Made by a program: the position numbers and the translations under genes | Shown here: one piece after another, positions 58,609 to 64,000 of the stretch | Position numbering within the stretch: position 1 is the first letter of the stretch | Layout: each line of letters starts with the position of its first letter | Source of the DNA: CAIVAT01 sp037128705 | GTDB lineage: Bacteria > Bacteroidota > Bacteroidia > Bacteroidales > FEN-979 | Length of the DNA stretch: 64,000 nt | NCBI GenBank assembly: GCA_037128705.1 | Contig: JBAXVX010000020.1 | Span: forward strand, 1 to 64,000 | Direction of reading: 5' to 3' | The notes under the pieces: generated by a model | What the model saw: only the letters and a program-made list of their open reading frames with translations | Database searches by the model: none | What the model was told of the DNA's origin: nothing

Positions 58609-60546
58609 ATGAGTACATTTGAAGAATTGGGTATAAGCAAAGAAATTGTGCTTGCCCTCGTTGACCTTGGTTTCGAAGTTCCAATGCCTGTGCAGGAAAA
58701 GGTGATCCCTTTATTGCTTGGCGATAAAACCGATATTGTGGCCCTGGCTCAGACCGGGACAGGGAAAACGGCAGCTTACGGCTTGCCGTTGATTCAGCAA
58801 ACCGATACGGATAACCATTTGCCCCAGGCCCTGGTCCTTTGTCCGACCCGGGAGTTGTGTGTGCAGATTGCAGGAGACCTGAACGATTTTGCAAAATATG
58901 TTGACGACCTGAAAGTTTTACCGGTGTATGGCGGCAGCAGCATGGAGGTCCAGATCAAAGCACTGAAAAAGGGGGTTCAGATTGTGGTTGCCACGCCCGG
59001 ACGGTTGCTCGACCTGATGAGAAGAAAGGCGATTAAACTCACCTGTGTGCGCGCTGTGGTCCTTGATGAGGCTGATGAGATGCTGAACATGGGATTTCTC
59101 GACAGCATCAACGACATTCTTGCCGAGGTGCCTGAAGACCGGAACACCCTGCTGTTTTCGGCCACCATGCCCAGGGAGGTAGCCATCATTGCCAAGAATT
59201 ACATGAAAAAGCCGGTGGAGATCACCATTGGCGATCGCAATGCCGGGGCCGAGAACATCAAGCATCTCTTTTATACCGTGCACGCCAAGGATAAATACAC
59301 TGCGCTGAAACGCATTGTTGACTTCTACCCCTCCATTTACGGGATCGTCTTTTGCCGCACCCGGATCGACACCCAGGAGATTGCCGATAAACTGATCGCC
59401 GACGGTTACAATGCCGAGGCATTGCATGGCGACCTCTCACAGATTCAGCGCGACAGCGTGATGCAGAAATTCAGGATCAGGCATGTGCAGCTGCTTGTGG
59501 CGACGGATGTGGCAGCGCGCGGACTTGATGTAAATGATCTTACCCACATCATCAATTATGCCCTGCCGGATGACCTTTCAGCCTATACGCACCGCAGCGG
59601 GCGAACCGGCCGTGCCGGAAAAGCGGGAACATCCATTGCGATCATCAACCTGAAGGAAAGACATCTCATCCGCCAGATAGAAAAACTGATAAACAAATCT
59701 TTCATTCCCGCCAAAGTTCCCGGGGGGCGTGAGATCTGTGAAAAACAGCTGTTCAACCTGATCAATAAAATGGAAAATGTTGAAATCGAACATGCTGAAA
59801 TTGATCCATTCCTTCCTTCGATCTACCGTAAACTGGAATGGCTCGAGAAAGAAGATGTGATCAAACGTTTCGTTGCACTTGAATTCAACCGTTTCCTTGA
59901 ATACTACAGGAATGCCAAGGATATCAATGTGTACGAGGAAAAGGGCAAGGAATCGTTCCGCGACAAAGGGGGCAAGGAATCGTTCCGCGACAAAGGAACC
60001 CGCGGCGAACCAAGGAAAGAGGTCTCCTCTTTTACCCGCCTGTCGATCAATGTCGGCAAAGGCGATGGCCTTTATCCCAATACCCTCATTGAACTGATCA
60101 ATGCGAACAGCCCGGGTAAAAGGATCCGTATCGGCGATATCACCCTTGGTAAAAATGACGGGGTTTTTGAAGTGGATACCGAGTTTGCCAGTTACCTGAC
60201 CCAGGCGCTGAGTGAAGCTGAATACAATGGTTCAAATCTCTCGGTCCATGTTGCTCCTGGCCAGTCGCAGGTCCAGGTGAACGAACGCCGGACCTTTGGG
60301 AAGAAGGACAACTTCAAGGGAAAAAAGGAATATAAAGGAGGAAAAGATTTCAGGGGAGGAAAAGAATACGGCGGTTCTAAGGAATCCAAAGTCACTGAAA
60401 AAAGCTATAAACCAAAAGAAAAACAGGAGTCGGGCGATCCGGAAAAGAAGCGTAAACCATGGGAGGAGGAGATGGCAAAAGGTCGTGATGACAGGTTCTT
60501 CCCGGGAAAAGATCGTAAAACTAAAAAAGGCCGCGGACGCGCCTGA
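58609..60546 (+). CDS. DEAD-box ATP-dependent RNA helicase with DbpA-type RNA-binding domain
   Basis: 645 residues. RecA-like domain 1: Q-motif region, AQTGTGKTAAYGLP, PTRELCVQIA, VLDEADEMLNMGF, FSATMP. Domain 2: VFCRTRIDTQEIADKL, LVATDVAARGLDVN, YTHRSGRTGRAGK. Next come a helical linker with a tandem duplication (59944-59997), a DbpA RNA-binding domain (FTRLSINVGKGDGLYPNTLIELINANSPGKRIRIGDI) and a Lys/Gly-rich tail. It unwinds structured RNA, probably in ribosome assembly or cold response, as DeaD/CsdA does. Confidence 0.95.
   Translation: MSTFEELGISKEIVLALVDLGFEVPMPVQEKVIPLLLGDKTDIVALAQTGTGKTAAYGLPLIQQTDTDNHLPQALVLCPTRELCVQIAGDLNDFAKYVDDLKVLPVYGGSSMEVQIKALKKGVQIVVATPGRLLDLMRRKAIKLTCVRAVVLDEADEMLNMGFLDSINDILAEVPEDRNTLLFSATMPREVAIIAKNYMKKPVEITIGDRNAGAENIKHLFYTVHAKDKYTALKRIVDFYPSIYGIVFCRTRIDTQEIADKLIADGYNAEALHGDLSQIQRDSVMQKFRIRHVQLLVATDVAARGLDVNDLTHIINYALPDDLSAYTHRSGRTGRAGKAGTSIAIINLKERHLIRQIEKLINKSFIPAKVPGGREICEKQLFNLINKMENVEIEHAEIDPFLPSIYRKLEWLEKEDVIKRFVALEFNRFLEYYRNAKDINVYEEKGKESFRDKGGKESFRDKGTRGEPRKEVSSFTRLSINVGKGDGLYPNTLIELINANSPGKRIRIGDITLGKNDGVFEVDTEFASYLTQALSEAEYNGSNLSVHVAPGQSQVQVNERRTFGKKDNFKGKKEYKGGKDFRGGKEYGGSKESKVTEKSYKPKEKQESGDPEKKRKPWEEEMAKGRDDRFFPGKDRKTKKGRGRA
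59944..59997 (+). repeat. 27-bp tandem duplication in the helicase linker
   Basis: Two adjoining copies (59944-59970 and 59971-59997) differ only in the last base. Each encodes GKESFRDKG, a charged linker segment. The near-identity at synonymous sites points to a recent duplication. Confidence 0.9.
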
Positions 60547-60554
60547 TAAATTAT

Positions 60555-60562
60555 TATTTTTG
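60555..60562 (+). promoter_or_regulatory. -7 promoter box of the lipocalin-like gene
   Basis: TATTTTTG, 18 bp before the ATG at 60581; no -33 TTG is evident. Confidence 0.35.
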
Positions 60563-60580
60563 CGCCTCAAAAACTAAGAC

Positions 60581-61591
60581 ATGCTCAAACAACTCATCGC
60601 CAGGCAAATGGTAAAACGAACCAAAAGCCGGCAATACCCCGTCGACTATCTTGAACAGAAACATGTCGACCAGAAACAACCCTATCCGAACGATAGTTCC
60701 TATTTTTACGGAGGCGACAAGGAGGGAAATGCATTCATTACCCGCATGGCATTCAGGGAACCAAAGCGCAGCAATGAATATTGGTTTGATTTCTTCCTGA
60801 AGGGCCAGGGCTTTTTCGGATTGAAAAGTTCGCCGGGTGCCGAAGGTCCCGGGTTTCAGCAGGGCGCACTTAAATGGGAGCCCATCGAGACCGGCCAGAT
60901 CTGGCGGGTTACCTACGAAGGCATCGTATACGACCCCAATGGCAAAGCCCACGCCTGCAAGACGAATCTGGTATTTACCGGCGATCATCCGATTTACGAT
61001 TTTGCCAAGAGTTCCGATCACAGCGCCATCGCACATGCCATTTCCTCTGAAAAATGGACCAGGGAATTTTTCTTCCACATGAAAGACACACACCAGGTTC
61101 ATTATGAGCAAACCGGCAGGTTCAAGGGGACCATTACGCTCGATGACAATGTATTCCACCTGAACATGATGGCCTCACGCGACCACTCCTTTGGCTCCCG
61201 GAACTGGATTACCTGGGACAGGCACTACTGGATCACCGGGGTATCCGATGCCGGCATCCACTGGACAGTGACTACGATCAAATGGCAGTTCCTGGGCCGG
61301 CTTACAGCTGGTTTTATCACTGCAGCCGATGGAACAACCGATGCGATTACAGAGTGTACCGACCTGGAGACCGTTTCAAAGGAAAAGCTACTCCCCGATC
61401 ACGGAGTTATTGAAATAAAGACCCGCAGTGGAAAGATTCACCGTTTGGAATTCTGGCGGCATGGAGAATTTCCCTACCTCCATGATGGCAAATACATGAT
61501 GCGCGAAGGCATTGGCACCTACAAATTCGATGGAGCCGATGGCGTTGGTATGGTTGAATTCGGATTTCATGCAGATAAATATAAGGTTTGA
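60581..61591 (+). CDS. Lipocalin/CrtC-AttH-like protein (DUF7064-type) paired with a dikinase
   Basis: 336 residues with no signal peptide or membrane helix. The sequence is rich in aromatic residues and beta strands. SSYFYGGDKEGNAFITRMAFREPKRSNEYWF near the N-terminus and MMASRDHSFGSRNWITWDRHYW near residue 205 recall AttH/CrtC-like (DUF7064) proteins, whose RDxSxGxR motif lies in a lipocalin-like barrel. By memory, similar stretches also occur at the N-terminus of animal proteins named phosphoenolpyruvate synthase-like or rifampicin phosphotransferase-like. The next gene, 53 bp downstream, encodes such a dikinase, so the two may form one system. Its biochemical role is unknown. Confidence 0.55.
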   Translation: MLKQLIARQMVKRTKSRQYPVDYLEQKHVDQKQPYPNDSSYFYGGDKEGNAFITRMAFREPKRSNEYWFDFFLKGQGFFGLKSSPGAEGPGFQQGALKWEPIETGQIWRVTYEGIVYDPNGKAHACKTNLVFTGDHPIYDFAKSSDHSAIAHAISSEKWTREFFFHMKDTHQVHYEQTGRFKGTITLDDNVFHLNMMASRDHSFGSRNWITWDRHYWITGVSDAGIHWTVTTIKWQFLGRLTAGFITAADGTTDAITECTDLETVSKEKLLPDHGVIEIKTRSGKIHRLEFWRHGEFPYLHDGKYMMREGIGTYKFDGADGVGMVEFGFHADKYKV

Positions 61592-61644
61592 TTCCATGAA
61601 TCCGTGGTGAATTCATTTAGTGTTTTGCGGCTTAATTTAAGAAG

Positions 61645-64000
61645 TTGATCAAATTTATTCAAGATATTCAGGACGAACCGGTTGGTGGAAAAGCGAAGGG
61701 GTTGCAATTGCTGATGAGCCTGGGGTTCAGGGTTCCTGCAGCGTTTGTTCTGATTCACCCGACAGGCCACCAGATTGATGATGCAATTCTGCGGAGCTAC
61801 CTCGACAGGCTGGGGAATGGTCCCAAAGCAGTTCGATCCTCGGCCATCAGCGAAGATGGGCACGCCGCCTCCTTTGCAGGCCAGTTTGAAACCTTCCTGG
61901 ATCTCCATTCATTTGAAGATATCAAAGCTGCCATAGCCAAATGTGTTGAGGCAGCAGGAGCCGGGCGCGTCATCTCCTACTCCGATAATCTTTTGTCGGA
62001 TGCTGATCTGCGCATCTCGGTTGTCATACAAAACATGGTGGATGCCCGTGTTGCAGGGGTCGTTTTTTCGGTAAACCCTGTGAACAACCGTTGGGATAAA
62101 ATTATGGTCAATGCCGTGACCGGGAAAGGGGAAGAATTGGTGAGCGGCATGAAAGATGCCCATCACTATGAAATATTCCGCAGTGGTTCAAACCTCCGAA
62201 TTGAAGTGGGAAAAAACGGGCATCTCCTGGATGAAAAACATCTGAAAGAGATCCTGGATGGCACACTGCAAGCTGAAAATCACCTGAAAAAACCGGTCGA
62301 TCTCGAATGGGTCATCGACCATGAAGGCAACTTGCATTGGCTGCAGGTGCGACCGGTAACCACATTGAATGACGTACATTACAACGAACTCGATTCGGTA
62401 AAAGGGCATAGCGGAGATATATGGACCCTTGGCAATATCGGGGAGATGATGCCGGGCGTGGCAACGCCCCTCACATGGTCAGTCAGTGCTGAGGCGATCG
62501 ATTATGGAATGACCGTCCTGGCGCACCGTGCGGGAGCATTTAAACTGAAGGACCGCACTGCTCCCCGATACATCCAGATGTTTTACAACCGGTTGTTCAT
62601 CAACATGAGCAACATGATGGATTACCCGAAAAGTGTCTGGCTCAACAAAGCCTCAGATGTTCAATTTGCTCTCAGCGGGAAGGTGTTCCCCGGAATTGAC
62701 GCAAAGCCGGAGCGCATCGGGCCCATCCGTGTAATCAATTTCTTTCGCCAGGTTATCAACACGGCAAGGGCTGCGAAGCACCTTGAACACCTCAGAAAAT
62801 TGGAGGCCGGTTTCAGGATCGACACCTCAGGTACCATGCAGCAGTCACACACCAACCTTGGAAAAGGGAGGTTATTGCTTGGTTTTGGATTTGGATATCA
62901 TTTGGGAACCTCTGCACAGTCGGGCACCCTCTATTCTGCTTTTATCCGCATCATGACCGGTGAAAAACGGCTGCCGACAGCGAATGATCACCACATTGCC
63001 ACCATGCTCCTGCTGAATATTCCGGAAATCGAAAGCGCCGACGCGGTAAAATCCCTGGATCGGTTTGCATCCCTGATCCGCAAGGACCCGCAGTTTTCCA
63101 GTCAGTTTTCAACATCCTCCCCTGCCGAAGCGCTGAAAATGCTTCAAACGGATGCCCCTCTGGAAATCAGGAACCAGTTCAGCGCGTTTATCGAACGCCA
63201 CGGGCACCGGTGTGTGCGTGAATCGGAACTCCGGGAGAAAACATGGGAGGAGAACCCGCAGCAACTCATTCGGACGCTTCAAACCCGTGTGCGGATTGGG
63301 GAGGTGAAACATGTATCCCACAATGTTCATAACGAGATCACACAGGCGCTCAGTCACCTGTCGCTGGTAAAACGAAGCATCCTTCGGACCATGATTCCCA
63401 CTGCGCGTAAAGCGGTCGCCCGGCGGGAAATCTCCAAGGCGTTATCCATCAAAATGGTGAGTACCATTCGGAAAGGATACCGGAACCTGGCAAATGCCAT
63501 GACGGAGGCGGGGTTGTTTGATGATCCGGATCAGATCTACTTTCTCACCCATGAAGAGATCGGCCTGTTGCTGGGCGATCACAACCCCGAATGGAAGCTG
63601 AAAGCCAATAAACGCCGTTCAATATTGCCTGAACTGGATAAACTGATCTTCGAGGAGGTGAGTTTCGGCATACCGGAACCGCTGGAGCAGGAGGTGAAAA
63701 TTGAAATCCATGAAGGACAGTTGATGGGAACTCCCGTAAGCGGAGGCGTTGTTGAAGGCCGTGCCCGCATCATCCATTCGCTCGCCGATGCGGAACAACT
63801 GCTTGAAGGGGAAATTATGGTCGCCTCCTTTACCGACATCGGATGGACCCCTTATTTCAGCATTATTGCCGGGCTGATCACCGAAATAGGCAGCCCGCTT
63901 TCACATGGCGCCGTTGTAGCCCGCGAATACGGGATCCCGGCAGTGGTCGGAGCCAAAGGTTCAAAAAGATTCCTCCGGGATGGAGATCTGGTGAGGCTTG
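61645..64000 (+). CDS. PEP synthase/rifampicin phosphotransferase-like dikinase, 3' end beyond window
   Basis: 785 codons are visible from a TTG at 61645 (no ATG fits; an in-frame stop lies 12 bp upstream). Residues 1-245 are a PPDK-type ATP-grasp domain: EPVGGKAKGLQLLMSLGFRVPAAFV, KAVRSSAISEDGHAASFAGQFETFL, VVIQNMVDARVAGVVFSVNP. A long helical middle (about 255-690) replaces any PEP/pyruvate barrel. The swivelling phosphohistidine domain has the catalytic His754 in GSPLSHGAVVAREYGIPAVVG. This order is that of rifampicin phosphotransferase, not of true PEP synthase. It would transfer the beta-phosphate of ATP to a small molecule bound by the middle domain; the substrate is unknown. Confidence 0.85.
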   Translation, partial: MIKFIQDIQDEPVGGKAKGLQLLMSLGFRVPAAFVLIHPTGHQIDDAILRSYLDRLGNGPKAVRSSAISEDGHAASFAGQFETFLDLHSFEDIKAAIAKCVEAAGAGRVISYSDNLLSDADLRISVVIQNMVDARVAGVVFSVNPVNNRWDKIMVNAVTGKGEELVSGMKDAHHYEIFRSGSNLRIEVGKNGHLLDEKHLKEILDGTLQAENHLKKPVDLEWVIDHEGNLHWLQVRPVTTLNDVHYNELDSVKGHSGDIWTLGNIGEMMPGVATPLTWSVSAEAIDYGMTVLAHRAGAFKLKDRTAPRYIQMFYNRLFINMSNMMDYPKSVWLNKASDVQFALSGKVFPGIDAKPERIGPIRVINFFRQVINTARAAKHLEHLRKLEAGFRIDTSGTMQQSHTNLGKGRLLLGFGFGYHLGTSAQSGTLYSAFIRIMTGEKRLPTANDHHIATMLLLNIPEIESADAVKSLDRFASLIRKDPQFSSQFSTSSPAEALKMLQTDAPLEIRNQFSAFIERHGHRCVRESELREKTWEENPQQLIRTLQTRVRIGEVKHVSHNVHNEITQALSHLSLVKRSILRTMIPTARKAVARREISKALSIKMVSTIRKGYRNLANAMTEAGLFDDPDQIYFLTHEEIGLLLGDHNPEWKLKANKRRSILPELDKLIFEEVSFGIPEPLEQEVKIEIHEGQLMGTPVSGGVVEGRARIIHSLADAEQLLEGEIMVASFTDIGWTPYFSIIAGLITEIGSPLSHGAVVAREYGIPAVVGAKGSKRFLRDGDLVRL

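Noticed and set aside
61645..64000. True phosphoenolpyruvate synthase
   Set aside because: The domain order has the phosphohistidine domain at the far end after a long helical middle, and no PEP/pyruvate-binding barrel lies in the visible part; this is the rifampicin-phosphotransferase order.

Overview
The window looks like chromosomal DNA of an anaerobic or facultative member of the Bacteroidota, probably an uncultured Bacteroidales-type organism. Five signs support this. Many genes are preceded by the phylum's TAnnTTTG -7 promoter box rather than a strong Shine-Dalgarno site. There is a TonB-dependent receptor with a CarboxypepD_reg-like N-terminal domain. YidC and ribosomal protein S1 have the long forms usual in the phylum. 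The gene order DUF1573-yajC-ybbR-coaE is familiar from it. MqnA (futalosine menaquinone pathway) occurs together with HydE ([FeFe]-hydrogenase maturation). No rRNA, tRNA, CRISPR array, prophage or insertion sequence was found; nearly all of the window is densely packed housekeeping genes.

Layout. 1-7.0 kb: a Fic AMP-transferase cut by the window edge, then an RND drug-efflux module (TetR regulator, lipoprotein adaptor, RND pump fused to its own TolC channel) with three copies of a probable TetR operator. 7.1-14.4 kb: K+ channel, APC permease, DUF3108 protein, BadF-type kinase, MiaA, PRiA4_ORF3-like protein and CCA-adding enzyme. 14.5-18.3 kb: a citrate-to-2-oxoglutarate operon (isocitrate dehydrogenase, HD-domain protein, fused aconitase). 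18.3-26 kb: acyltransferase, lipoate ligase, a crcB-DUF190-nhaA fluoride/ion operon, a DUF2339 membrane protein and the CbpM/CbpA co-chaperone pair. 26-31.2 kb: DUF1338 oxygenase, lipoprotein hydrolase and FAD/Fe-S dehydrogenase, translationally coupled. 31.2-39.8 kb: M3 peptidase, an arm-less RNase Z, S1, a lipoprotein, YchF and a LytTR regulator. 39.9-45.2 kb: HydE-RlmD, shikimate kinase and the DUF1573-YajC-YbbR-CoaE operon. 45.1-53.4 kb: TonB receptor, MqnA, YidC, CTP synthase and PpsR. 53.5-64 kb: GAPDH with a signalling kinase, serine dehydratase, a GT-C-like membrane protein, a DEAD-box helicase, and a two-gene module of a lipocalin-like protein plus a PEP-synthase/rifampicin-phosphotransferase-like dikinase that runs off the right edge.

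Two things stand out. First, at least eight loci carry short tandem arrays of 7-bp units (one of 8 bp) built on TGAC or TCGTAA cores. Most sit at gene borders, but two lie in frame inside coding sequences, at domain linkers of the aconitase fusion and of the FAD/Fe-S dehydrogenase. They behave like a dispersed micro-repeat family. Second, the terminal lipocalin-like/dikinase pair resembles, from memory, the two halves of fused phosphotransferase-like proteins of animals, and is the best candidate here for an undescribed enzyme system.
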